Positions 27,722-36,369 of a stretch of DNA of 64,000 nt are shown one piece after another (the first letter of the stretch is position 1; each line of letters opens with the position of its first letter). A program made the translations under genes and the position numbers. Under the pieces are notes generated by a model. The model had not been told where the DNA came from, did no database searches, and worked only from the letters and a program-made list of their open reading frames with translations. The stretch is from Pseudomonas protegens CHA0 (lineage in GTDB: Bacteria > Pseudomonadota > Gammaproteobacteria > Pseudomonadales > Pseudomonadaceae): positions 2,357,001-2,421,000 of the forward strand of contig NC_021237.1 of assembly GCF_000397205.1 (NCBI RefSeq), written 5' to 3'.

Positions 27722-28642
27722 ATGAAATACCCCATTAGCCTGTTGGCATGCACGCTCTTACTGGCCTCGCCCGCGTGGGCGCAGGGCAAGCGGGTGATTC
27801 CCGGTAGCGAGCAGGTCGAGGCGGGTTATCTCTCGTCGCAATTGTTGCTGAAGCCCTGTACGGACGTGACGACTCTGGGCTTCAGCGCGGACGACAGCGC
27901 CCTGCACGATGCCGCCGCCGCGCGCCAGGCCTTGCCTGCGGGAACCTGCAACGACGCAGCGCTGGTGGAGAAACTGTTCAAGGCGCGCTTTGTGCAGTAC
28001 GGCTCGATCACGCAGGTGTTCACCCCGTGGCAATTGGCACGGCAGGTCGACAGGCAGAACCGCGCCATCAGCCGTTGCCCGGATACCCAATGCCTGGGCC
28101 GCGAGCTGGATGCAGTGATTGCCGCGCTGGCGCCGGTGTATCTCGGCGCGAGCCGCGCCTGGCCCAGGGGCAAGGGGCTGTGCGCCAGCGAGCCGGTGGA
28201 CAGCCCGGCGAACCAGGCCCTGGCGGTTCTGGGGGCCGACACCCGTCAGCAGATCAATGCGCAATGCGCGCAGGAGGGGGTGATTGCCACAACCTGCCAC
28301 GGCCCCCATGGCCAATTGCTGTTCTTGAGCTGTGGCATGAGCGGCAATCAGGTCAACTCAAGCCAATGGCTTTATCGTGCCGGCAAGGCACACGCCGAGC
28401 CGCTGTTCGCCGTCGAGGATGGCCCCCTGGGCGTACTGGCGACTTCCTGCAACGGCATGCCCGACCTGATGACCAGTGCACGGGTCAGTGCCGGAGAGCA
28501 CAACGACACCTTCTACCGGTACGACGGCAAGGCCTATCAGCAGGTGTATTCCTACATCAGCACCTTTGTCGGTATCGATGCCAACGGCAATGACCTGGCC
28601 ATCGCCCAGGCCGGCGCACTGGCCAAGGTCGCGTGCCGCTAG
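27722..28642 (+). CDS. Exported hypothetical protein
   Basis: 306 residues. Signal peptide MKYPISLLACTLLLASPAWA, then a mature protein with regularly placed Cys (CTDV, TCND, CPDTQC, CASE, CAQE, TCHG, SCGM, SCNGMPD), suggesting several periplasmic disulfides. The C-terminal YRYDGKAYQQVYSY pattern resembles small beta-rich periplasmic domains. I recognise no named family. An ATG at 27704 adds six codons before the signal peptide; neither start has a strong ribosome site. Confidence 0.7.
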   Translation: MKYPISLLACTLLLASPAWAQGKRVIPGSEQVEAGYLSSQLLLKPCTDVTTLGFSADDSALHDAAAARQALPAGTCNDAALVEKLFKARFVQYGSITQVFTPWQLARQVDRQNRAISRCPDTQCLGRELDAVIAALAPVYLGASRAWPRGKGLCASEPVDSPANQALAVLGADTRQQINAQCAQEGVIATTCHGPHGQLLFLSCGMSGNQVNSSQWLYRAGKAHAEPLFAVEDGPLGVLATSCNGMPDLMTSARVSAGEHNDTFYRYDGKAYQQVYSYISTFVGIDANGNDLAIAQAGALAKVACR

Positions 28643-28742
28643 GGGGCGCGCATTGCTCACAGCGCGCGGCAAAGATCAAGATTGACCTCCCTGGCCGACG
28701 CCCAGAAGATGCGGCCCTTCGTATCCAGTCTCGGGAGAGGGC

Positions 28743-29441
28743 ATGCAGGCTCATGACGCTTACTTCACTATCGACGCCGAGGCGCTGCAGGACCGCTCCC
28801 TGGCCGAGCTGGCCGCCGGGCAGCCGCTGCCGCTGCGCTGCGCAGGGCTGGACCTGAGGGGCCAGGACCTGTCCCGCATCAGCCTGCCCGGCGCCTGGTT
28901 CGAACGCTGCCTGCTGACCGGCGCCGATCTCACCGCGGCCAACCTGATCAATACCCGCTGGAACAGCTGCCGCGGCGGCCAGGCCAACCTGCGTTCTGCA
29001 GTGCTTACCGATGCCCGTTTCGAACGCTGTGACCTGAACAACACGCAATGGCAGCGCAGCAAGGTGGCCCATGCAAGCTTTGATGGCTGCAAGCTCACCG
29101 GCGCCCACTTCGGCGACGTGTCGGCCCTGGGCCTGAGCTTTTCCGACTGCCTGCTCAACAGCGCCATGCTCTCGGGTATCTCGTTCTACAAGTCGCAGTT
29201 GCACAACATCGATTTCAGCGAAGCCCACCTGACCTACTGCGACTTTCGCAAGGCGGTGTTTGTCGACGGCGGCAGCCTGTCCATGGCCCGGGTCAACAAT
29301 GCCCGCTTCGATGACGCCGACCTGCGCGAAGCCAGCCTGCATGGGCTGCGCCTGGTGGATGCCAAGCTGTTCAAGGGGGCGATCATTTCCCGCAGCCAGG
29401 CCGGCATGCTCCTGGCCGGGCTGGGCCTGACCGTGCTCTGA
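28743..29441 (+). CDS. Pentapeptide-repeat protein
   Basis: 232 residues built of A(D/N)Lxx-type five-residue repeats from about residue 36 to the end (LDLRGQDLSRISLPGAWFERC, GADLTAANLINTRW, ANLRSAVLTDARFERCDL, ADLREASLHGLRL). This forms a right-handed quadrilateral beta-helix. Some members (Qnr, MfpA) mimic DNA and protect gyrase; there is no way to assign that here. Start follows GGAGAGGG. It ends one base before the stop of the convergent LysR gene, leaving no intergenic space. Confidence 0.88.
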   Translation: MQAHDAYFTIDAEALQDRSLAELAAGQPLPLRCAGLDLRGQDLSRISLPGAWFERCLLTGADLTAANLINTRWNSCRGGQANLRSAVLTDARFERCDLNNTQWQRSKVAHASFDGCKLTGAHFGDVSALGLSFSDCLLNSAMLSGISFYKSQLHNIDFSEAHLTYCDFRKAVFVDGGSLSMARVNNARFDDADLREASLHGLRLVDAKLFKGAIISRSQAGMLLAGLGLTVL

Positions 29442-30359
29442 CTAGAGCCCGGCCGCTGCGGGTTGGGCCTGCAGCAATTCGTCGAGCACCCCCATGAAGG
29501 CTTCCACCAACTGGCTGCGGCCCTGCTTGCGGGTCAGTACCAGCAACTGGGCGGTGGCGCTGGGGTCGGCGAGGGGGCGGTAAGTCACGCCTTTTTTCGC
29601 CAGGGTCTGGGTGCAGCGGGGCACCAGGGCAATGCCCTGGCCGGCGGCGACCAGGGCGATGATCGAGGTGATCTGCCGGCCGCTGGGGCCCGGGCGCAAT
29701 GGCAGGCCGTTGCGTCGGTAGAGTTGTTCGATGGCTTCGTTGAGCCCCGAGCCGTAGTCGGCGGGAAACAGGATCAGCGGATGCTCGCTAAGCTCGGCCA
29801 GAGTCACTTGTGCCTGCGCGGCCAGGGGGCTGTCGCTGGAGATCGCCGCCACCAGCGGTTCGTCCCCCAGGGACAGGGACTGGATATCGCTCTGCTCGCT
29901 CGGCGGTTGCATGCGGCTCATGCCGATGTCGATGCGCCCGTCGACAATCTGCGACCACTGGCTGACCGAAGCACCTTCCACCAGGGTCAATTGCACGTCC
30001 GGGAAGCGCTGGGCGAAGGCCTGGATCGCCTGGCTGAACAGGTCCGAGAGGGCGATGGAACTGGCGTAGCCCAGGGCCAGTTGCCCGGCGCAACCTGCAG
30101 CCAGCTTGCCGGCCATGACCTGGGCCAGGTCCACCTGTTCCAGCACGGCCCGGGCGTACGGCAGGAAATGCCGGCCCTGGGCGGTGAGGGTCACGGTGCG
30201 GCTGGTGCGGTCGAACAGGCGAAACCCCAGTTCGGTTTCCAGGGCCGAAATCTGCCGGGTCAGCGGCGGTTGCGCCAGGTGCAGGCGCAGGGCGGCGCGA
30301 CCAAAATGCAGCTCTTCGGCGACCGTCAGAAAATAACGCAACTTGCGTAGATCGAGCAT
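29442..30359 (-). CDS. LysR-family regulator 1 (phosphonate-cluster edge)
   Basis: 305 residues. N-terminal LysR helix-turn-helix LRKLRYFLTVAEELHFGRAALRLHLAQPPLTRQISALETELGFRLFDRTSRTVTLTAQG, then a periplasmic-binding-like effector domain. The HFGRAA/QPPLTRQI form belongs to the CatR/BenM-like branch. It is divergent from the MFS gene (30455) across 95 bp, the classical arrangement for a regulator of that operon. It is a clear paralogue of LysR 2 at 33918, so the two probably respond to related molecules. Confidence 0.92.
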   Translation of the reverse strand: MLDLRKLRYFLTVAEELHFGRAALRLHLAQPPLTRQISALETELGFRLFDRTSRTVTLTAQGRHFLPYARAVLEQVDLAQVMAGKLAAGCAGQLALGYASSIALSDLFSQAIQAFAQRFPDVQLTLVEGASVSQWSQIVDGRIDIGMSRMQPPSEQSDIQSLSLGDEPLVAAISSDSPLAAQAQVTLAELSEHPLILFPADYGSGLNEAIEQLYRRNGLPLRPGPSGRQITSIIALVAAGQGIALVPRCTQTLAKKGVTYRPLADPSATAQLLVLTRKQGRSQLVEAFMGVLDELLQAQPAAAGL

Positions 30360-30454
30360 CCTGTTCCCTGGGTATTGATCGGTCGGAATTCGGTATTGGT
30401 CTTGGCTTGGCGACGTATTTTATAAAGGCCTTTGGTCATAAAACGAGAGGTTTC

Positions 30455-31681
30455 ATGAATTCGCGTCAGCATTGTGCGCGCATCGCCCTGTTTCTGTGTG
30501 GTTGTGCGGCATTTCTCAACCTGTATGCGACCCAGGGCATTCTCCAGGAATTTGCCCAGAGCTTTCAGGTGAGCATCCGGGAAGCCGGCTGGAGCATCAC
30601 CGTCACCACCCTGGCGGTGGCCCTCACTGCGCCCTTTGTCAGCCGCTTTACCGGGCGTTTCGATCAGCGCCGGGTGATTGTGGTGGCCGCGCTGTTGCTG
30701 GCGGTGCCGGCGGGGCTGGCGGCCTATGCCGGCAGCTTTACCCAACTGCTGGTCTGGCGCCTGGTGGAGGGCATGCTGATCCCGGTGGTGTTCGCCACCA
30801 GCGTGGCCTATATCGGCGACCGCTGGAGCGGCGGCACCGTGACCGAAGTCACCAGTCTGTATGTCGCCGGCACCGTGCTGGGCGGCTTTGCCGGGCGTTT
30901 TGTCACCGGTTTCATGACCGAATACGTGGGCTGGCGCGAAGCCTTTGCCTTGCTCGCGGGCCTGAGCCTGCTGATCGGGGTGGCCATTCATTTGCTGCTG
31001 CCGGCCAACCCGCCCCTGACCGCGCCCCGGGCATCCGGCGGCCTCAGTGCCCTGCGCGAGCTGTGCCGGCGGCCCTTGCTGGCAGCCTACGGCGTGGGCT
31101 TCTGCGTGCTGTTCTCGCAAGTGGCCACCTTTACCTACGCCGGGCTCTATCTGAGCCAGGCGCCGTTCGACCTGGGGGCTGCTGCCCTGGGCGCGATCTA
31201 CAGCGTGTTCCTGCTGGCCCTGGTGGTGATCCCCATCGCCGGGCGCCTGAGCAAGTCGCGGCCCCAGGCCGAGCTGCTGGTGGCCGCGGCGTTGCTCGGG
31301 GTCTGCGGTTCGGCCCTGACCCTGCTGCCGTCGCTGTGGCTGATCGTGCTGGGCCTGGCCCTGAGTTCCACCGGAGTGTTCCTGGCCCAGGCCGCCGCCA
31401 ACTCCTTTACCACCGCCACCGCCCGCCACAACAAGGCCGGCGCCGTGGGCCTGTACCTGACCTGCTACTACCTGGGCGGCAGTTTTGGCGCCGTGGTCCC
31501 GGCCCTGCTCTGGAGCCACTGGGGCTGGCAGGGCTGCGTGGCGCTGATCGTGCTGTTCCAACTGCTGTCGCTGCTGATTGCCTGGGGCGGCTGGAAGCCC
31601 CTCGAACCCCAAACCCCGGTCGCGGCTCGCGAACCGTCCAACCCGATAGATTCATCATCCAACAAGGAATACGTGAGGTGA
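30455..31681 (+). CDS. MFS exporter (YnfM-like)
   Basis: 408 residues, 12 predicted membrane helices. It begins CARIALFLCGCAAFLNLYATQGILQEFAQSFQVSIREAGWSITVTTLAVALTAPFVSRFTGRFDQRRV, where the loop 2-3 sequence is the MFS motif A region and the YATQ helix resembles YnfM-type drug exporters. ATG 30455 follows GAGAGG. It is first in the operon with helical protein A (gap two bases). Likely exports the product of the neighbouring biosynthetic genes; substrate not determinable from sequence. Confidence 0.9.
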   Translation: MNSRQHCARIALFLCGCAAFLNLYATQGILQEFAQSFQVSIREAGWSITVTTLAVALTAPFVSRFTGRFDQRRVIVVAALLLAVPAGLAAYAGSFTQLLVWRLVEGMLIPVVFATSVAYIGDRWSGGTVTEVTSLYVAGTVLGGFAGRFVTGFMTEYVGWREAFALLAGLSLLIGVAIHLLLPANPPLTAPRASGGLSALRELCRRPLLAAYGVGFCVLFSQVATFTYAGLYLSQAPFDLGAAALGAIYSVFLLALVVIPIAGRLSKSRPQAELLVAAALLGVCGSALTLLPSLWLIVLGLALSSTGVFLAQAAANSFTTATARHNKAGAVGLYLTCYYLGGSFGAVVPALLWSHWGWQGCVALIVLFQLLSLLIAWGGWKPLEPQTPVAAREPSNPIDSSSNKEYVR

Positions 31682-31683
31682 CC

Positions 31684-32508
31684 ATGAATAACGTACTGAC
31701 CCGGCAGAGCCAGTTGCTGAAGATTGTCGAACCTGTGTTGAACGACATGCCGGCCAGTGTCTTGAAGCATGCGCTGTTCGAGGCGTTCTGGAGCGAAGAG
31801 GGCGCCCTGGTGGACATCGAGCATGCCTTCGAGAAGCTCACCTCCCGTCGCCACGAGCCGGCGGTGCTGCGCAAGTTCTTCGCCAGCTGGTCGAAGACCA
31901 ACAACTCCGCCACCAGTGTGTCCGGGCTGGCCAACCGCATCACCTTGCTGGCCCGCTCCGGGCAGGGCTCGGAAGCTGCCGACGGCCTGTACCGGGCCTG
32001 CGGCAGCCTGCAGCGGATCACCGATGAAGACCTGGGCGCGCTGGGCAATACCCTGCATTCGGACCTGTTCTACAACATGGCCACGCCGATCTGCGGCGAT
32101 GACCAGTGGCTGCTCAAGGAAAACTGCTTGCCCTCGGCCCAGGGCTTCAAGGACTGGACGGATTTTCGCCGCCTGCGTGACCGCGACCTGCTGCAGGGGC
32201 TGCTGACCACCCTGATCCACGAGGTCTACACCCACGGCGAAGTGGAGTTCATCCACCCGCTGTACAAGCAGTGGTTCGTCCGCGACATGGGGGTGCCGGC
32301 AGAGAAGGCGCGCACCACCGTGGCCTGGGTCACGGTGCACACCGGCGGCACCGAGAGCAATCACTTCGCCCATGCGGTGGCGGCGGTCAACGAGTTCGTC
32401 GATGCCATGCAGGTGCGGGTCGACCCGCAGGCCGCGCGGGAAATCTTCGCCGAATACCTGCAGCGCAAGGCTCGGGTAATGCGCGACTGTGCCCAGCTGT
32501 TGCGTTGA
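31684..32508 (+). CDS. Helical protein A, putative heme-oxygenase-like diiron enzyme
   Basis: 274 residues, nearly all alpha-helical, no signal peptide. It is paralogous to the 36370 protein: shared segments are LTSRR...FFASW, LHSDLFYNMATPICGDDQW, and VHTGGTESNHFAHA. Residues conserved between the two and able to bind metal are E180, E186, H219, E224, H227 and H230. The H-x4-E-x2-H spacing resembles the H-x3-D-x2-H helix of heme-oxygenase-like diiron oxidases (SznF, UndA, BesC type). That assignment is inference from pattern only. It sits two bases after the MFS gene, sharing GAGGTG as ribosome site, so coupling is likely. No characterised homologue recognised. Confidence 0.5.
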   Translation: MNNVLTRQSQLLKIVEPVLNDMPASVLKHALFEAFWSEEGALVDIEHAFEKLTSRRHEPAVLRKFFASWSKTNNSATSVSGLANRITLLARSGQGSEAADGLYRACGSLQRITDEDLGALGNTLHSDLFYNMATPICGDDQWLLKENCLPSAQGFKDWTDFRRLRDRDLLQGLLTTLIHEVYTHGEVEFIHPLYKQWFVRDMGVPAEKARTTVAWVTVHTGGTESNHFAHAVAAVNEFVDAMQVRVDPQAAREIFAEYLQRKARVMRDCAQLLR

Positions 32509-32610
32509 TGGCTCCGGCCCGGCCCCGGCAACGGGGCTTGTGGCTGACCCAGGCTCGCCTATCCTGTTGCTGATTGACCCTTCCTTTTCATTTTGCAGCC
32601 TGCCTCGACA

Positions 32611-33846
32611 ATGAATGACCTGAAACATCACGCCTCCCCGGAGGCATTGCCGGCGTCCGATGTGTCGGTGCGTCGCCGTTCCCTGGTGGCCGGTTGCGGC
32701 GCCCACGCGGTGCATGACGGCCTGACTGACGTGATCTATGTACTGCTGCCGATCTGGCAGGCGCAGTTCGCCATGAGCTACGCCCAGATCGGCCTGCTGC
32801 GCGGCGCCTATTCCGGGATGATGGCCGGCTTCCAGTTGCTGGCCAGCCGTGGAGCCAAGCGCTGGGGGCGCGAGCGCCTGCTGGTGGGTGGCACTGCCCT
32901 GGCCGGGCTGGCCTACCTGCTGGCGGGGCAGGCCGGGGGGTTGGGGGTGCTGCTTCTGGCGCTGCTGCTGGGCGGCCTGGGGGCCAGTACCCAGCACCCG
33001 CTGGCGTCCTCGATCATCACCGATACCCACGAGGCTGGCGGCGGGGTCAAGGAAGCGCTGTCCCAGTACAACTTCGCCGGGGACATCGGCAAGACCCTGA
33101 TTCCCGGGTTGGTGGGGCTGCTGCTGACCGTGATCAGCTGGCGTGCCAGCGTGACCCTGATCGGCCTCCTGGGGTTGGCCGCTGCGCTGGCGCTGTGGTG
33201 GCTGATCCCGTCCCGGGCGGCGACCCTGGCCATGCAGGAAAAGGCGCCGAAGACGGTCAAGGGCCAGGGCTCGGTCGGCGGCCTGCGGGCACTGATCCTC
33301 ACCGGCACCCTGGACAGTGCGGTACGCATGGGTTTCCTGACCTTCCTGCCGTTCCTGCTCAAGGCCAAGGGCGCCGGCACCGCCGGTATCGGCCTGGCCC
33401 TGACCCTGCTGTTCGTCGGTGGCGCTTTCGGCAAGCTGCTGTGCGGCTACCTCGGGGCGCGCATCGGCATGATGAAGACCGTGTGGATCACCGAGTTCAC
33501 CACCGCCAGCCTGATCGTGCTGGCGGTATTCCTGCCCTATGTGGGGTTGATGGTGATGCTGCCGCTGCTGGGGCTGGCGCTGAACGGCACCTCGTCGGTG
33601 CTCTATGGCGCGGTGCCGGACCTGGCGGGGGCGGGCAAGCGCGAGCAGGCGTTCTCGCTGTTCTACACCGGCACCATCGGCGGCGGGGCACTGGCGCCGG
33701 TGCTGTTCGGCAGCCTCGGCGACGTCACCGGCATTCCCCTGGCGGTGATGGCCCTGGCCGCGACCCTGCTGCTGACCCTGCCGCTGTCCTGGTACGTGCA
33801 GCGTGGCCTGGACGCCGACGCCCGGTCCTTGCCCAGCCCCGGCTGA
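32611..33846 (+). CDS. MFS exporter, Fsr-like (fosmidomycin-resistance type)
   Basis: 411 residues, 12 membrane helices. The N-terminal pattern HAVHDGLTDVIYVLLPIWQAQFAMSYAQIGLL and the QHPLASSIITD segment follow the Fsr layout (HxxND...IYPLLQ...FSLTFMQIG and FHPESSRVA in E. coli Fsr). Fsr pumps out the phosphonate antibiotic fosmidomycin. Here the gene lies 5 kb from a phosphoenolpyruvate mutase, suggesting self-resistance or product export. ATG 32611 lacks a good ribosome site and a TTG at 32593 is no better. It lies 102 bp after helical protein A, across a GCCCC/GGGGC hairpin. Confidence 0.8.
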   Translation: MNDLKHHASPEALPASDVSVRRRSLVAGCGAHAVHDGLTDVIYVLLPIWQAQFAMSYAQIGLLRGAYSGMMAGFQLLASRGAKRWGRERLLVGGTALAGLAYLLAGQAGGLGVLLLALLLGGLGASTQHPLASSIITDTHEAGGGVKEALSQYNFAGDIGKTLIPGLVGLLLTVISWRASVTLIGLLGLAAALALWWLIPSRAATLAMQEKAPKTVKGQGSVGGLRALILTGTLDSAVRMGFLTFLPFLLKAKGAGTAGIGLALTLLFVGGAFGKLLCGYLGARIGMMKTVWITEFTTASLIVLAVFLPYVGLMVMLPLLGLALNGTSSVLYGAVPDLAGAGKREQAFSLFYTGTIGGGALAPVLFGSLGDVTGIPLAVMALAATLLLTLPLSWYVQRGLDADARSLPSPG

Positions 33847-33869
33847 GGTCCCGCCAATGCCCTGACAGC

Positions 33870-33900
33870 GCAGGCCCGGCGCGGGATTGTCCGGGCCTGC
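33870..33900. terminator. Hairpin between convergent MFS and LysR 2 genes
   Basis: GCAGGCCCGG (33870-33879) pairs perfectly with CCGGGCCTGC (33891-33900). It lies in the 71-bp gap between convergent stops. No T-run. Confidence 0.55.
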
Positions 33901-33917
33901 TGCTTGCTGGTGGAGCG

Positions 33918-34853
33918 CTAGCCGCGCAGGCGCCATTCGGGCCCCGCGGCAGGGGCCGGCAGCGGCGCTGCCAGGGTCCTGGCCAGTTCGACGAAGCGCT
34001 CCAGGCAGCGCGACCCCAGGGGCGTGCGCCAACTGACCGTCTGTTCCAGCACATAGGGCTCGGCCAGCGGCACATAGACCACCCCGGGACGCTGCAGGGT
34101 CGCGGTGTAGTCGGGCACCACGGCCACCCCGCGCTCCGCCGCCACCAGGGACACCAGGGTGGTCATCTGCGACGCCGTGGGCCCCAGGCGCGGGATGATC
34201 CCGCTGTGGGCGCAGAGGTCCTCCAGGGCGGTGTTCAGGGCCGATCCGTAGGCGCTGGGAAAGGTCACGAAGGATTCCCCCGCCAGTTCGCAAAACCCCA
34301 GGCTGCTCCTGCCGGCGAAGGCGCTGCGCGACGGCACCGCCACCACCAGGGAATCGCGCGAACTCACCAGCGACTGCAAACCGTGGGCCGGCAAGTTGGG
34401 CGCCCCCCAGCCAAAGCCGATATCCAGGCTGCCATCGATCAACTGCTGGCGCTGGCTGGCGGTGGACACCTCGCGAAACGCCAGCTCCACCTCCGGCAGG
34501 CTGCGGCTGGTGTTGCGGATCATCTCGGAGAAAGCGTTGGACAGGGGAATCGAGCTGGCATAGCCGATGACGATACGGCCGATGGCGCCATGGGCGATCT
34601 TGCGCGCGGTGGCCTCGGCCTCGCCGACGGCACTGATCACCCCCCGGGCCTGCTGCAGGAACAGTTCACCCTCCGGGGTCAGGCACACGGTGCGGGTCGA
34701 GCGTTCGAACAGGCGGATGCCCAGGCGCGCCTCCAGGGCGGCGATATGCCGGGTCAGCGGCGGTTGGGCGATCCGCAGGCGCAGGGCGGCGCGGCCGAAG
34801 TGCAATTCATCGGCAACGGTGACGAAATAACGCAGACGACGGAGCTCTAGCAT
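33918..34853 (-). CDS. LysR-family regulator 2
   Basis: 311 residues. LRRLRYFVTVADELHFGRAALRLRIAQPPLTRHIAALEARLGIRLFERSTRTVCLTPEG is the helix-turn-helix, very similar to LysR 1. The effector domain follows (IVIGYASSIPLSNAFSEMI, FVTFPSAYGSALNTALEDLC). It is transcribed divergently from the aminotransferase operon (35020) across 166 bp, which should hold its T-N11-A binding sites. The start is at MLELRRLRYF; a TTG seven codons upstream is also in frame. Confidence 0.92.
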   Translation of the reverse strand: MLELRRLRYFVTVADELHFGRAALRLRIAQPPLTRHIAALEARLGIRLFERSTRTVCLTPEGELFLQQARGVISAVGEAEATARKIAHGAIGRIVIGYASSIPLSNAFSEMIRNTSRSLPEVELAFREVSTASQRQQLIDGSLDIGFGWGAPNLPAHGLQSLVSSRDSLVVAVPSRSAFAGRSSLGFCELAGESFVTFPSAYGSALNTALEDLCAHSGIIPRLGPTASQMTTLVSLVAAERGVAVVPDYTATLQRPGVVYVPLAEPYVLEQTVSWRTPLGSRCLERFVELARTLAAPLPAPAAGPEWRLRG

Positions 34854-35019
34854 TTCTTGTTTTTCCAGTATCAATCACGACGCAAACAGTATTGGCCGCT
34901 ATTTGCGACTGTCATCAGAATGTAAGACGACCAGCCTAGACCAGCTTTCCAAGTTGCCGCAGGCGCATGGGTACAGGCTCGGTTCACTCTGTTTTCCGAT
35001 TGTTTTCGCAGGTACAAAA

Positions 35020-36249
35020 ATGACAAGCAGCGAAGCCACGGCCGTCCGTTTTTCCTTGTCCCAGCGTGCGCTGGGCCTCAGTGCTCCAGGCACCTCGAGC
35101 ATGCGCAGCAAAGCCAACGCCCTGAAGGAAAGCGGGATCAAGGTGATCAATTTCGCCGCCGGCGAATTGTCCTTCGATGCCTGCGAGGACATGCGCGCCG
35201 GGGCCATCGAAGCCATCGCCAATGCGCGCAATCGCTACACCCCGCCCATCGGCCTGCCGGCCCTGCGCGAGAAGCTCGCGCAACGGGTCAGCCAGCGCAC
35301 CGGGGCTGCGTTCGCCGCCAATGAAGTGGCGGTCACCGCCGGGGCCAAGCAGGCGCTCTACAACGCCTGCATGGTGCTGCTTAATCCCGGGGACGAGGTG
35401 ATAGTGCCAACTCCGTACTGGGAAACCTTTCCCACCCAGATCCGCCTGGCCGGCGCCACTCCGGTGTGCGTCCAGACCCGCGCCGACCACTACCGGCTGA
35501 CGGTGGACGCGGTGCGTGGCGCGCTCACCGAGCGCACCCGGATGATCGTCATCAACACCCCCAACAATCCCACCGGCACCGTCTATGAACGCGAGCAACT
35601 GCTGGCCATCGCCCAGATGGCCCAGGAGCGGCAACTGTGGGTGATGTTTGACGAGTGCTATCGCGGCCTGGTGCGCCAAGGCCACGAGCACCACAACATC
35701 CTGGCGCTGTGCCCGGCATTGAAAGGGCAGACGGTGCTGATCGATTCCTTCTCCAAGAGCCAGGCGGTGACCGGCTGGCGGGTCGGCTACGCCTGCGCCC
35801 CGGCGCCGGTGATCGCGGCCATGCACAACCTGCAGGGGCACACCACCTCAAACCCCAGCAGCCTGTCCCAGTACGCCGCGCTCAATACCCTGAACGCCGA
35901 TTCGTCGCACTTTGCCGACCTGGTCAACCCGTTCCTGCAACGCCAGCTGCACGCCGCACGCACCTACCTCGACCGTCTGGAAGGGGTGAGCTATGCGCCG
36001 CCGGAAGGCGCCTTCTACCTGTATATCGATGTCTCTTCCCGGCTCGGCGGCTACTACCACGGCGAAGCGGTGCGCGATGTGGATCACCTGGCCGACCTGC
36101 TGCTGACCGAGGCGCACATCGCGGTGGTGCCCGGCTCCGGTTGTGGCGACCCCCACTGCATCCGCATTTCCTACGCCGTGGAATATGAGGAACTGATCGA
36201 GGGCCTGGGCCGTTTCGCCCAGTTCATCTCGGCGATCGTCATCGACTGA
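35020..36249 (+). CDS. PLP aminotransferase, class I/II
   Basis: 409 residues, fold-type I. INFAAGELSFDACEDMRAGAIEAI and RYTPPIGLPALREKLAQRV are the N-terminal substrate region; NTPNNPTGTVYERE holds the PLP-contacting Asn; SFSKSQAVTGWRVGYACAP contains the Schiff-base Lys246; CIRISYAVEYEELIEGLGRF has the substrate carboxylate-binding Arg. This is aspartate-aminotransferase-like. Next to a phosphoenolpyruvate mutase, the simplest role is to convert phosphonopyruvate to phosphonoalanine, which would pull the unfavourable mutase reaction. That role is inference. First gene of the operon with protein B, fumarase and the mutase. Confidence 0.9.
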   Translation: MTSSEATAVRFSLSQRALGLSAPGTSSMRSKANALKESGIKVINFAAGELSFDACEDMRAGAIEAIANARNRYTPPIGLPALREKLAQRVSQRTGAAFAANEVAVTAGAKQALYNACMVLLNPGDEVIVPTPYWETFPTQIRLAGATPVCVQTRADHYRLTVDAVRGALTERTRMIVINTPNNPTGTVYEREQLLAIAQMAQERQLWVMFDECYRGLVRQGHEHHNILALCPALKGQTVLIDSFSKSQAVTGWRVGYACAPAPVIAAMHNLQGHTTSNPSSLSQYAALNTLNADSSHFADLVNPFLQRQLHAARTYLDRLEGVSYAPPEGAFYLYIDVSSRLGGYYHGEAVRDVDHLADLLLTEAHIAVVPGSGCGDPHCIRISYAVEYEELIEGLGRFAQFISAIVID

Positions 36250-36369
36250 AGCGGCTCCCGGCAGCCCAGCCCCCAGGGGGATCAAGCCCGTTCCCGAGCC
36301 CGCCGTGGCCCGGGCCGGCGTCGTTCATCTTGTTGTCCGTGAAGTGAAGAACAATTACAGGAGAAAAAC

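Noticed and set aside
31468..34293. 941-codon minus-strand frame across the exporter genes
   Set aside because: It crosses the convergent gap and overlaps two well-supported genes and LysR 2. Its composition is Gln/Gly/Arg-rich, typical of antisense frames in GC-rich DNA.
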